Below, one piece after another: positions 51,901-62,805 of a DNA stretch of 64,000 bases. Position numbers and translations under genes: made by a program. The notes under the pieces were generated by a model that saw only the letters and a list, made by a program, of their open reading frames with translations, searched no databases and was not told the origin of the DNA. Location of the stretch: positions 496,001 through 560,000 of the forward strand of contig JAHDVF020001237.1 of NCBI GenBank assembly GCA_022606425.2, given 5' to 3'. Within the stretch, counting starts at the first letter, position 1, and the number at the start of each line of letters is the position of its first letter. This stretch comes from Lepidostoma basale (taxonomy: Eukaryota > Arthropoda > Insecta > Trichoptera > Lepidostomatidae).

Positions 51901-53103
51901 AAATAATATATAATTTATTCAATTTATGGAAAAGTTTTCTTTCGTTCATTTTAATTTTAAAAAACATTAAACTTATTCTTTTTTATACAATTTCTTTATT
52001 TTTTATTTTAAATCTGTAATCACAACAGAATTGTGAATATTTGTGTATGAAAACTCAATTTTTTTTTTCTTCAAATTATGGCTTTTTTTCAGTAAATCTT
52101 ATGTATTATTTACAAAATAGGTATTTATTTTTAATATAAAAATATGTTATTTAACAAGTGCTATAAATTTATTAATGTATTGTACATTTTATTTCCATTG
52201 ACATATAATATTGTTATATCCATTAATTTATATACTTTGAAAAACTATTGTATATTTTTTTCATTATAATATTAGTAACACATCACTGAATTGGAATATT
52301 TTTGTATTAAATCAATACCCACACTTTTGTATTAAAAATTCGTGCCAAATTGAGCCTATTGTTTTCACGTTTCACTAATCAATCAAGCCAGGCGATTCAC
52401 CCCTTATTTCCAATATCAATTTTTAGGTCAATGTAATATTAATCCTTGTGGGAGATGATATACAATTTGGTGGGCGGGGACTGCCGGTCTTGGCGGAGAT
52501 AAGAGAATGTTTAGGAAACGTCGAGGATGATACAAAAAGGGATTTGTGATCGCCTGGGATTAATTCCCCCCGCGCGTCGCGCCCCGCCCACCTCTATATC
52601 TCTGCCGTCACCCTGATTTATTACAAATACATACAAATTGCCAACCGAAATTTGGTATTTTATGTATAGTAGTGTAAGCCATGTTAGCAATTATGCCTTA
52701 CTAACATGGTCCCAATAAGATGCTAAATAATTGTTTATCATATATCTTCTACTATCATAATTAATATATTTTACTCTATTTATTGTTTCTTGAATAATGT
52801 AAAATTCTACCTTGAATAATAAATTTGATTTGAATCGTTCGTTTCCTAGAAGTTTATAATACTTTATGAGAATGATACGTCGTAGCAGGGTTTATATTTG
52901 AAAATGATGTTAATTCCGTAAAATAAATTAAAACTTCAATAAATCGAACGTTTTAATTTGTAATAATTATATTGTACGGTCATTAAAAATTCTTTGACTG
53001 GAAGAGTTGATACTACTACATATTTCATTTAAATTATAAAATATTTAATAATGGCCTAATTTTTAATGCGTATCATAAGTAACTCCACGATCATTTCTAT
53101 TAC
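51901..53103. other. Unassigned; GC-richer block at 52440-52620
   Basis: 52440-52620 includes GGTGGGCGGGGACTGCCGG and CCCCCCGCGCGTCGCGCCCC, strongly unlike its AT-rich context. No reading frame stands out. A conserved non-coding or regulatory role is possible. A decayed F10-like foldback may lie at 52845-52950 (CCTAGAAGTTTATAATACTT). Confidence 0.3.
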
Positions 53104-53640
53104 TTAACTAACTAACTAACTAACCAACACGCCGTCTCCCCGTAGGGGTAGGCAGAAATAATGGACTGCCACACTTTTCTTTACTGACATATTTCTCTCG
53201 CTTCCTCAACATTCATACATCGTGTCATGCACGCGCGGCGATTTCTCTGACTCCTCACATGGCCGACATTCAATATTTGATTTATTTGATCGTGCCACGT
53301 TTTCCTCGGTCTTCCTCTATTTCTGGTTCCATTTACACCATTAACATATAATTTTTTTACCATTCTTTCTTCATTAATTCTTTCAATATGTCCAAACCAT
53401 CTAAATGATCCTTTCATTATTTTGTTCATGACGCCATCATTCGCACCGCATTCACTTCTTATATTTTCATTCGACACTCTATCATACACAGAGTATCCAC
53501 ACATTCGTCTAAGAGATCTCATTTCTACTGCATTTATTGTACTTTCATCCTTCTTTTGCCAGTTCCATGCTTCGCTTCCATACATGAGGGTTGGTAGAAG
53601 AACACCATTGTGCACTGCCATTTTAGCTTTTTTGGATAGG
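53104..53640 (-). pseudogene. RTE-A, longest copy in the window
   Basis: The minus frame is open for 146 codons or more: MAVHNGVLLPTLMYGSEAWN, WQKKDESTINAVEMRSLRRM, CGYSVYDRVSNENIRSECGA, NDGVMNKIMKGSFRWFGHIE, RINEERMVKKLYVNGVNGTR and the usual tail. This shows the order LPTLMYGSEAW, R.MCG, DR..N, R.WFGH, RGRPRKTW that follows the RT domain in RTE-like elements. The ending at 53104-53120 is (TTAG)n on the minus strand. The RT itself is missing. Confidence 0.88.
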
Positions 53641-53982
53641 TTTTTGTTTGCGATGACAATTTACTTTTTATTGTAATAATTACAAATTTGCTACATTTTA
53701 CATAGATATTATAATATTTTTCACCCTATTCCAATCTTGTATCTGTATTTTTTTTTTTTTTAAATCAAAACAGTAAAAGGTGAATTTAAAATAGTTTTTA
53801 ATTTGAGATGTAGATTTTTATCATAGAGTTAAATAATACACCCCTCTTTAAGCACAATCATCTATAACAATCTTCCATAGTTTCTAGCCAGTCAGTTTTC
53901 AATTAATTTTTCGTTTATCTTCCTCGATAATGGGACCAGATTTAGTCCTTCATTTAAAGTAATTATTATTGCTTTGTTTCAG
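53641..53982. other. AT-rich DNA, nothing recognised
   Basis: No gene or element assigned. Confidence 0.3.
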
Positions 53983-54040
53983 GACCCAGCGGCCGGAGCC
54001 AGGACAGCCCGGGTTAATTAAACGATAACAGCTGAACCGT
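53983..54040 (+). CDS. Possible small exon after a good acceptor site
   Basis: GCTTTGTTTCAG at 53971-53982 is a good 3' splice site, followed by GACCCAGCGGCCGGAGCCAG, GC-rich in an AT-rich area. All three frames stop within about 20 codons, so this would be a last exon or a non-coding one. There is no similarity that I recognise. Confidence 0.2.
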
Positions 54041-54727
54041 CTATATCTTGCCAATTACAATTGTCCATAATGAAAAATACGGTATTCTCAGAAAAAAGAG
54101 GATTCCTTCACCAAATTTATAATTAAATTAATATTGATTCGCGATTGCAAAGACGTGACCCAAATCACTTAGGACAAATTAGTTAAAATCAAATAATCGA
54201 AACGAATTAAATTAAATTATAGTAGAAAAAATCTTCCAAATTATACGTAAATCTAAAATACAAAATCGTTTAGAAGATAATTGTTTTTACAAGTATAAAA
54301 ACATTATTAAAAATTATCGTAATTCATAAAATTACTAAATTGCCTTTGATAAAACAATTCATTGTGTTTGAAAATTAAATATAATTATAATATAAGTAGC
54401 AATTTCTTATTATACCTAAATTATTAGATTGTTGTTTTTTTTAAACCAAGAAGAATATCTTCTTTAACGTGTTTGAATATGGAAAAGTTTTACTAATACA
54501 AATTATTCAGACAATGCAAAATATTTTAATAATAGTTATTAAATGGAACCAAAGCGGTGTCCTTATTGACGTGTGCTTCAAAGTTACGGTAACTTAAATG
54601 TGTTTAATGAAAAAAATAGAAGTTAAATTAAACATTGCAAACAACGTGATGTAAATAGCGAACTGTATTCAATTGTAAAAATAAGTGCTTGAAAGCATAA
54701 AATATTAGTGGAACATGAGGGATTCAG
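54041..54727. other. AT-rich DNA, nothing recognised
   Basis: No gene or element assigned. It would be intronic if the flanking exon candidates belong to one gene. Confidence 0.3.
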
Positions 54728-54977
54728 GTCTCGCGAGGCGCCATAAGCGCTAAGATTCGTCCCTCCACTTGGCCGCGGCGGGGACGCGGTGGCGGGGCGG
54801 GGGGCGGTGCGGGGGCTGCTTGGTCCTCGCCTTCCGCCTCGCCCTCCCCGCCCCCAGCGCCGCCGCCTGCTCCGCGCCGATGGCCGCCCCCTTCGGAGGC
54901 CTGCCCGAGGTGCAGTGGCAGGTACCCCATGAGCCAGCCCACCAGCCTCAACAACAGCTACTCTCAGTCATATAAAG
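54728..54977 (+). CDS. Candidate host exon, proline/glycine-rich, with splice donor
   Basis: The only stretch with good signs of a host gene. GGGATTCAG ends at 54727 as a possible acceptor and AAAG/GTAAGA at 54977/54978 is a strong donor. Between them one frame is open: VSRGAISAKIRPSTWPRRGR, a Gly-rich run, SSPSASPSPPPAPPPAPRR, SEACPRCSGRYP, MSQPTSLNNSYSQSYK. An ATG at 54929 could start translation at MSQPTS, leaving the GC-rich part as 5' leader. Composition (GC-rich, many CpG) contrasts sharply with the surroundings and fits a promoter or first exon. The other strand is open by the same composition and is treated as a shadow. I do not recognise the protein. Confidence 0.4.
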
Positions 54978-54999
54978 GTAAGAAAATGCACTACTTTCA

Positions 55000-55390
55000 A
55001 ATCAAATCAGTTTATTAACTCAAAAGACATTACAAACAGGAAAAAATTTTAGGCATCTTTTGAGTACAGGTAAAATATTATAAAAATACAACACAGTACC
55101 AGGAACGCATAAGAGATGGTTCGACATTAGGAAGACAAGTTACTTTCTAAAGTCAATAGTATTTGCCCCCTGAACGTACTTTCACTAACATGAAAGACGT
55201 CTATCTCCGAGGAGATCGCGTTTAGCAGACTAATTGCTCTTCCCACCGGTGTCACCAGAGGCAGATTGGTTCTGGTGGCCGGTAGGTAAAACAATCTGTG
55301 CTGTCGCTGTCGGAGAAATCGATCAGGGACAAAAAGACCAACACCCTCTCGCACGGCCGAGTTCTTGAAATTTCACCTGATTAATTTAAA
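55000..55390 (-). pseudogene. Non-LTR retrotransposon 3' end, second type
   Basis: Minus strand: GVGLFVPDRFLRQRQHRLFY, LPATRTNLPLVTPVGRAISL, LNAISSEIDVFHVSES, stop, then a short 3' UTR ending at 55000 with AATAAACTGATTTGATTTGA. The phrase LFVPDR..RQ..LFYLPATRT...P..RA...LN resembles the extreme C-terminus of several insect non-LTR polyproteins. A decayed relative is at 25556. Confidence 0.6.
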
Positions 55391-55799
55391 GAAATGGGTA
55401 ATGAGATGCCCATCTCTTTGAAGCATTAAAGAATTGGTTTCAAGCATTCTTTAAAGAAATGCCGTAGAGTCGCGGATACGTACCATACTCCCTCACGTAG
55501 AGATAGCTATGAATTTTTTTCTGAATCCTCTCCAGCATTACGTAATATCTCGCCTCGTGACGATTCCATATCACAGAACCACTTGAATCAATTATCTTTA
55601 TGTTAAGAGTATCTCATAATATTGTATAAGACCGTAGTTGCCGATGTAGCGTGCAAAATGGCTTCGTTGAAATGGAATTGGGTTTAGAGCTATTGTATCC
55701 AAAATAAAATTGCTATGTTGTTGTCCAATCCTCGATTGGACTTAAATTAGAAGAAAAATTAGCCACCTGAATTATTCGAAATATAAATATTTATAAATA
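55391..55799. other. Unassigned
   Basis: 55391-55560 may be the upstream, frame-broken continuation of the element at 55000 (GTCGCGGATACGTACCATAC). The rest is AT-rich. Confidence 0.3.
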
Positions 55800-56450
55800 A
55801 ACATCTTCTTCTTCTTCTTCCTCAGCCTTTTCCTGTCCACTCCTGGACAAAGGCCTCCTCCATTTGCTTCCATATCACTCTGTCCTGTGCAGACTGCATC
55901 CAGTTTATTCCGACGTGGCTGTTCAGATAATCCTTCCACCGTAGTTGCGGTCGCCCTGCACTTCTCTTCGCCGTCCACGGTCTCCACGTCAGCAGTCTTC
56001 TTATCCACTTTTCATCTGAGCTTCTGGTTACGTGACCTGCCCATTGCCATTTTAGAGTCGCCACCCGGTGGATGATGTCAGTGACCCTTGTTTTTTCTCT
56101 CACCGTATCGTTTCTGATTCTGTCTCTTAGGCTTATTCCTAACATGGCTCTTTCCATGGCTCTTTGGGTCACTCGTAGTTTCGCGGCACTTTGTTTGGAC
56201 AATGTAACAGTTTCAATACCATAAGTACCAACTGGCAGAATGCAGGCTTCATAGACTTTTCGTTTCAGGTTGATCGGTATTTTCCGGCTTTTAAGGATGT
56301 AAATCATGTTTCTGAAAGCTGCCCAGCTTAGTCTAATTCTTATTTTTAGCTCTGCGGTTTGGTTATCTCGGCCCAATCGAATATTGTGTCCCAGGTATTA
56401 ATATTCTTGAACATTCTCAATTCTGTTGCCGTCCACGTTGATTTCAAGCC
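55800..56450 (-). pseudogene. RTE-D: C-terminal part, well preserved
   Basis: Minus frame 56376-55822 is open for 184 codons: ELKIRIRLSWAAFRNMIYIL, INLKRKVYEACILPVGTYGI, ETVTLSKQSAAKLRVTQRAM, DRIRNDTVREKTRVTDIIHR, VATLKWQWAGHVTRSSDEKW, AGRPQLRWKDYLN, DRVIWKQMEEAFVQEWTGKG. Upstream to 56450, FERLEINVDGNRIENVQE-like coding remains are in another frame. It ends with GAAGAAGAAGAAGATG at 55801. The RT catalytic part is missing. A more decayed copy is at 10906. Confidence 0.85.
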
Positions 56451-56525
56451 TTTCAAACATAAAATAATATAAATAAAATAAAATAAATTTATAGATATAA
56501 AATTACAATACAATTCGTATTACCT

Positions 56526-56685
56526 CGGTATGGTTATTATAAATGATGCCAACAGTTTCGTATGGACCCAATCTTCATCAGGAAAATATAATATCTAAAT
56601 TATTATACTGTCCGGATGCAGCTTGGGTCCAAACGAAATTATTTGGCATAAATTATAATAACCAAACCGTGGTTAAATACAAGGT
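56526..56685. mobile_element. Foldback F9, second copy
   Basis: GGTATGGTTATTATAAATGA mirrors TAAATTATAATAACCAAACC. Minus arm: CTGATGA (56575-56581), extra A, GATTGGGTCCATAC, GAAA, CTGTTGGC. Plus arm: CCGGATGCAGCTTGGGTCCA with ACGAAAT. Each arm is damaged at a different place. Together with 4803 they support a common stem II of GCTTGG/CCAAGC. Confidence 0.65.
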
Positions 56686-57766
56686 GCTTTATTATTTTTT
56701 ATCTATAATTATAAAATGTCTAACCCCAAAGTGAAAATGAAAATTTTATTTATAAATATTTAGTTTACCTGTACCCAAAATTTGTTCCTGATGAACATTT
56801 TGACTTTTCCCAGTGTCATGTTAATTTTGTTTCTAAGTGTCCTTATCTACTAGTACATGAACAATAGATATTACATTAAATTGTTACGAGCACACCCGAC
56901 TTAAAACACAATATTGACGTAATGAAGGTTTCTGTTACCATTGGAATAGGACAACACGTCTCACAAATAGCGTAAACGGTCGTATTTCTAAATGTGTCAA
57001 AAAGCTCTTAGCATAAAAGCTATTATAATACACTAAAGCCAGTAGACATCGCCGTTTCAATAGGAGAGAACCGACCCGAATATCACGTACTGTTATAAGC
57101 GTAACCCTCCATTACGACTAATTTTACATGCATAGCGGTAGAGTGAAGTAATATTGCTCCATGCAATCTGTTCAAAATATCTCCGCTTAAACTCCAAGGA
57201 CTGCGACCACACACGAAACAAAATGTATTGCATTGTTTGCCGGTAGACAGATCGTTGGAACTAGACGTAATATTTAATTATAATAATTTATTATAGTACT
57301 TATCTATCAAAGTATCATTTTTTGTTTAGCCTAAAGAATTCACGTGATTGATAAAATAGTATTATATATTATTCAAAACTCAGTAATTGCTTTGGCCAAT
57401 ATTATACATGCTCTCAATTATTACATACAGATGTTATAAATATTCCAATGAATTTATTTAATTTGTTAGATAGGAAACATATACTTGTTTTGCAAGAAGA
57501 TTTCAAGGGGTTGAACCATCTAACATGTTTTTAGCCCTCGCCACCTATTCAGAGTGACTAGTGAAGCGCGAGTTCATTCCTGTCACGAACTCTGCGAGGG
57601 CAAGAAGTGTGTACATGCGTTGCGTGTGTACATGTTTTGGCACTTATTTTATAATATTATTCAACATTTTATTTATAAAAAAACAATGTTTCTTTTGCAA
57701 GTTATGATAATAAACTATGGTGATTTTGATTTATTGTAACAAATTTAAAGTGATAAATAAGTTCAG
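56686..57766. other. Unassigned; hairpin at 57535-57603
   Basis: GCCCTCGC and GCGAGGGC pair across 57537-57602, with an inner GAGTTC/GAACTC stem. It is possibly a small foldback. The rest is AT-rich without supported genes. Confidence 0.35.
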
Positions 57767-59935
57767 CGCCGCACACTGGAGCCGAATTAAGAATTGTCGG
57801 AATAAATTATTTTTGTGGTCTTTTAAATATGAAATAAATAAAACAATGTAAATAAATTGTTATAAAGTAATTTTAATAAGAAAAACAGGATTTTTTTAAA
57901 TTTTATTCACTATCTGAAGAATTTTCGGCTTCGTTTTCACTGATCGTGGATTGCGTGGAAACGTCGGACGTTATAATATTAGGTGGAGCCAATAGATCCA
58001 AAGTATCCTTTTCAAAATTTACATATTTCTTTACAGATACTTCTCGCAAGCTGCTAATAAGAGGGTCCGAAGATATTAAAAGTAAATTTAATACATCTTC
58101 ATTAGTTTTTATACGTGACATTTTTCGCGAGAAGCATTCTCTGTATCTTTTGAACTCTTTGTTTCTTGCTTCTTGGGCCTCTTCACTTAGCTGGCCTATA
58201 GGTAATAAAGCATGCTTTATTATTTCTGGGCCGTGAATTAAAACTTTGTGAATAGTTGGAGGCATCGGGTACCACGCATATTTTCCCGCAAAGAGTTTAT
58301 GGGTCTACAGTATCGTGTCTTTCATTTTGCCAAAAAACTATTTTATTTTGTAATTCTAAATTGTCCGATATCAATCTTAAATGTACTAAAGACGATATAA
58401 AAATATTATTATCCTTAGAATTTGGATCGCTACTAAACTTCTGTTTGTATTCTGACTGTGCAGATCCGTCGAAGCCCCATTTGCATATTAAGGTTATATT
58501 TTTTATATTTTCTGATTTCTGAACTTCTAAAATTTTTTTATGAGCTTCCAAAAGACGAGTGGCAGTATGATCAAGTAAAATTTGCAATTTAATCTCAGCA
58601 AAAGTATCTGTGACTGCAATGCTTTCCTTTGGTGGGTAACATTCGTTTTTCGCCTGTTGTATTTTTTTGCAAGATGGAAATAGGGATTTGTCATGTTCTC
58701 GAATTATATTGTATTGATGTTTGGTGAGTATTACTTCAATAAACATCAAAAGAGCTTCTTTTTCTGTAAGCTGCTAACCTTTTAGAGATGTTAATTTTCT
58801 TGTATGCATTTTTGTATGAGGCAGCTGTGGGTAAAGTTGTCGTAACTTCCTTCAAAACTTTGGATGCATCCACTTGACCAGCAGCTCGCAAAGTCACCTG
58901 TACTGCGAATGTTCATTCCTTAGGAGAGTGCTTTGATCTTAAAGATTTAGTCTTTTGGCGTTTAGCTCTATCACAAGATTCTTCAAAATTTGTTTGAGGG
59001 CGACCCACTTTTTTACTTAAAACAATAGAAAAGTTATGAAAACCTATTGAAGTATCTAGGCAGTCATTATTAAAAACCAAATATCTGTTCTCTTTTCTGA
59101 TAGCCTTTTGCCACTTCTTCTTAAAATCAGACACAAAAAATGAAATTGTTATATGAAGGCTTGGTAATTGGTCTATGGACATTTAGTACGTATTTCGACA
59201 AATTCCTTCAAACATGATACTTGATCAGCCAATTTAACGTAGCCAGATTGTCTCATTTGATCAAATAAGGTACGTCTACTTATAAAAATATTAGTTGTAC
59301 CTGATCCTGAAAGAAAAAATAATAATTGAAATTAATTTAAAATAACTCATAAATGCTTTATTTTTTACTATGTTTCCACATCCCGGACAAAGGTGACCTT
59401 TAAGTGAAAAAGCGCAAATATGCGCAAAATGTTTTTTATATTTCCTTAAGAACAATGAATACGTAAGCAAATAAGCCCAAAACTACAGACATGATATGAA
59501 CTGATATCAACTAAAACTTTACATATAAAATCAATAAACTAAAAAAAAGCAAATATTTTCCCCAGTAATGTAAATACCCCTTTAAAATATTACAATTCAG
59601 AATATATCAAAGATATTTTCAAAAAAAATATGTACCAATATGTGAGTGATAATGCCATATTGAAATAATAACAAAATTTGGAAGCACTATAAAGTATTTG
59701 CCATGAGTAGAAGGTGACTTTTCGTATTGAAATCGCAGACGGCAAAAGCTTCGCCTATGACGGACAAGTTTCGACTGGAACAGGGATAAAAGTTGACTTG
59801 CACCGTGACTTTAGACTACTGAGCTGTATGCCAGGTATATTTAACTATCAATTCCAGGAATTATTTGTGACCTAATATTATTTTTAAAAAAGGGGTTTAT
59901 TCGCACAATTCCTGGATCGGCCCCAGTGTGCGCCG
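57767..59935 (-). mobile_element. Transib (RAG1-superfamily) DNA transposon, dead
   Basis: The element is 57772-59930. It starts CACACTGGAGCCGA and ends, read on the other strand, CACACTGGGGCCGA. Inside, AAGAATTGT..GAATAAA on the left matches AGGAATTGT..GAATAAA on the right. Both sides are flanked by CGCCG (57767-57771 and 59931-59935), a 5-base, GC-rich target duplication as expected of Transib. The interior carries a broken Transib-like transposase on the minus strand. The ends resemble the RSS heptamer class (CAC at the tip). At 2159 bp it is shorter than an autonomous Transib because the gene has lost internal sequence. Confidence 0.88.
57903..59308 (-). pseudogene. Transib/RAG1-like transposase pseudogene
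   Basis: Pieces in order on the minus strand. After a splice-acceptor-like TTTTTTCTTTCAG (about 59308): FISRRTLFDQMRQSGYVKLA. 59182-58913: KKKWQKAIRKENRYLVFN, KKVGRPQTNFEESCDRAKRQ, then a TGA. 58912-58755: VTLRAAGQVDASKVLKEVTT. After a frameshift, 58749-58297: LTKHQYNIIREHDKSLFPSC and LICKWGFDGSAQSEYKQKF (first catalytic Asp of the DDE set). After an internal deletion, from about 58290: LFAGKYAWYPMPPTIHKVLI, HGPEIIKHALLPIGQLSEEA, QEARNKEFKRYRE, to a stop at 57903. HKVLIHGPEII..IGQLSEEAQEARNKEFKRYR matches the RAG1 region HK.L.H.PEII...IG...SE..E..NK.FRR.R that holds the catalytic Glu. The middle Asp lies in the deleted part. Stop, frameshift and deletion make it non-functional. Confidence 0.85.
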
Positions 59936-60639
59936 TGTAAAACTCATAATAAATCTTATTTGTTTCTTCCTTGCTCTAAACCAATGTGACATGTTCTCCA
60001 GATTGTAACTCTTCTTGTGAGGTGGTTTTTCAAATATTTTTCCATCTTTAACCACTATAATGCGACTGGCTATATTTGCAGCTTATACTCGTATTTGAAT
60101 GAATCTTAGAATCGGAGTACCTGTCTGAGATGTAAATGTAGCCAATGGCAGTTCGAGGCCATTTTTTACTGCAAATGAAGCCTTCTGCATAATGAGGGTT
60201 AAGGAAGCCCTCCAAGTAGACGAGTCCTGTGAGGCTAATTATGTAGTGCAATTCTCGTATCGTGGAATCTGGTGGTGTTCATTGTTTGTATACACCCGTA
60301 CCAGTTTCTCATTAGCTGTCTTCTCCACATTACGATATCCTAAGCCTCATAAATATATCTTATTCTGACGTTTCTCGAGCAATTTCTTAAAGTTTTGTCT
60401 GCTATCCTTGGTGTCTTTATTTCGGAAGTCCACAATACTTGTTTGGTTCTGATTATCTACCTTTGCTTGAACGCTTTGTGTTAAATTGGTCTTAGGCGTG
60501 CGTTTAAAAATCTCGTAATTAAGTAAACATGTTTTGATGCATATTTTCTTAAAGGTAACATTTTGACGTAACACGAAACTTATTCATTAAAATGACATAT
60601 TGTACTTGAACGAGAAAACTTATATTACATAAAATAATA
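59936..60639. other. Unassigned; coding-like composition at 60040-60580
   Basis: Minus-strand frames at 60251-60048 (ISLTGLVYLEGFLNPHYAEG) and 60574-60347 (FRNKDTKDSRQNFKKLLEKR) look slightly protein-like. They match no family I know and have no convincing starts. The CAGACAG/GTACTC at about 60124 on the minus strand could be a donor. They may be exon remnants. Confidence 0.25.
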
Positions 60640-60785
60640 TCGTGATGAGTTTCGCCACCTATCACACCGCGTCTCCCGCGGGGCCGAAAAGAGAAGGATG
60701 GAATACCGCATCGGTTAAAGTGTGGCAGTCCATTCTTTCTGCCTACCCCTTCGGACAGACGGCGTTAGTTAGTTAGTTAGTTAAT
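60640..60785 (+). mobile_element. Short element with RTE-A tail
   Basis: GTGATGAGTTTCGCCACCTA followed by CACACCGCGTCTCCCGCGGG, GAATACCGCATCGGTTAAAG, then the shared 3' end with CATTCTTTCTGCCTACCCC and TTAGTTAGTTAGTTAG. Third copy of this module order (compare 9176 and 48990). Confidence 0.7.
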
Positions 60786-61624
60786 ATATTCTAGATATAT
60801 ATTTTAAAATAATAAACTATTTGCCTTTACGACTGACTTTAGTCGGATTAATAAGACACGCGCATCAGGGTGTTTATTGATTATTTGATATTATAGAAAG
60901 ATACTGATGTAATTAATTATTCCGATGATGATTTGTTTAATTACAAAATATTGTTTATAAAGTCACATTTTATTCCAAATTATCGTATTTGAATGTGCCG
61001 TATAGTAATGAGAGATAGGGTAAAGTTTTCTTTGCAGTCTACGGGTTGAAGATAACGATAACTCACATCTGATAGGTTACACAAATAATTGCTTAGAACT
61101 CATTCTTCAAAAGTGTTTACCTGTGTAATAAAAATAAGCTGTGGTATTTTAATAAAAATAATAATTATTTTTTTCCCATCAGTGAACCATAAAATTAATT
61201 TCACTTTGTAGTAGATTTTTTCTTGGAATTTCAGGCAGATTTTGTAAGAAACATAAAACCCTAGTATTTCCGGTGGGGAAACTGCCTAGAGCAGGTTGTG
61301 GATACAGAAAGTGGAACAAAGAGATAAAAAAAATATTAACGTTTAATGTACGAGTAAATACCTTTTCCGAACACACGCGGTATTTATTTTCTTTCTGTGA
61401 ATCGTAAACTCCTGACTAGACAGATTCATCATTTTGGAGACTACGGCTTTTAATTTTCTTTTATCGCGTATTTCTCTTATTTATTTGAATTGGTTAATGT
61501 TAAAAAAATTTAAGCGTGTTCATAAAAAACATTTTCTAACACTCAAATGTTTTATTGTTCCTTAAACGGCAACGTACAACTTCATTTAATATTAAAACTA
61601 AAAAAACTTTCTCCGGATTCGTAA
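60786..61624. other. AT-rich DNA, nothing recognised
   Basis: No gene or element assigned. Confidence 0.3.
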
Positions 61625-61800
61625 TAAGGGTGGACCAACAAACTGATATATCCTGTCGTATTTTTCGCCACAACTCAACATTCATCTATTGAATCGTGCT
61701 TTTTTCCGACATTTCACCAGGCCAACGTTTAAAAATCTATTAATTTTATAATAGTGCCATGTTTCTCTCGATTCTTCCTTTAATTCTTACTCAAATCACA
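61625..61800 (-). pseudogene. RTE-A, very decayed reverse copy
   Basis: TTTTTTCCGACATTTCACCA and AATAGTGCCATGTTTCTCTC correspond to the reverse of the RRNRRAC, GHVRS and TWHDQI-coding segments of better copies. No readable frame. Confidence 0.45.
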
Positions 61801-62396
61801 TCATCAATGCATGCTTTCTTCGTAATTATGTCTTCAAATATTATTTATATAATACATAAATAATAATCTTCGTTAAGACAAGGGCACAATTGCACGTTTT
61901 GTAATTTTTCATAAGAGACATTTTAAGATTTTTGAATAATAATATCGTGTTATTCTGGTTATATTGATCATACACTATCGCCCTCTGGCAAAATGAGACT
62001 GAACTTAATGAGCGACTTTGTTCCCCCAGATAAAGGGAAGTTTTAAAAATACATTGGCATACTTTACTCAATTTGAGCATTTTTTTAACAATTATGCCCT
62101 TGTCTTACCGAAGGTGCGATATGTCAAAACCGTCTTAATGGGCCTTTCATTATTTAATTCATAACACTGTTATTCGCACTGAATTCAGTTATTATATATG
62201 CACTTATCAAATACAGATTCACCACATACGGCAGCCATGATTCTAATGTATTTTCAATACATTATATTCGTGACTGTGAATATATGTATTTGTTGATATG
62301 GTATCGTTTTTTTTTTTAGGAGAAGGGAATCAATAAGTAGGTACAGGGCCTTATCCATTATTGAAAGCTGTTTGTTACTGCTGATGCGTTAGCTGA
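61801..62396. other. AT-rich DNA; one inverted pair
   Basis: GACAAGGGCACAATTG (about 61878) mirrors CAATTATGCCCTTGTC (about 62088) around a 200-base interior, and ACAAACTGATATATC-like ends are not repeated. This may be another old foldback. No gene is supported. Confidence 0.35.
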
Positions 62397-62805
62397 ATGT
62401 GTGGCAAATCTGTATATGATAGAGTGACAAATGCAAGTATAAGAAGTGAATGTGGTGCGAATGAAAGTGTTATGAACAAAATAAGGAAAGGGTCATTAAG
62501 ATGGTTTGGACACATGGAAAGAATGAGTGAAGACAAAATGGTAAAGAAGGTATATGTAAACGGCGTGAACGGAGCTAGAAATAGAGGAAGGCCGAGGAAA
62601 ACGTGGCACGATCACATCAATCAAATTTCGAATGTCGGTCACGTGAGGAGTCGGAGAAATCGACGTGCGTGCATGACAAGATGTATGAATGTAAAGGACG
62701 AGAGAGACGAGAGAAGTATGTCAGGACAAAACAGTGTGGCGTTCGATTATTTCTGCTTACCCCTCCGGGGAGACGGCGTGATGGTAAGTTAGTTAGTTAG
62801 AAAGC
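62397..62805 (+). pseudogene. RTE-A tail, 131 open codons
   Basis: MCGKSVYDRVTNASIRSECG, ANESVMNKIRKGSLRWFGHM, ERMSEDKMVKKVYVNGVNGA, RNRGRPRKTWHDHINQI, RSRRNRRACMTRCMNVK, then the family end CCGGGGAGACGGCGTGATGG and TTAG repeats. It is one of the least decayed copies. Confidence 0.87.

Noticed and set aside
54724..54954. Minus-strand 76-codon frame rich in Gly, Ala and Pro
   Set aside because: Explained by the high GC content of the block. The plus strand has the splice donor and a more natural C-terminal segment.
60048..60251. Minus-strand frame ISLTGLVYLEGFLNPHYAEG as a host exon
   Set aside because: It reads like protein, but a second frame over the same bases looks equally plausible, there is no clear acceptor, and I recognise no family. 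It is kept only as a note in the stretch entry.
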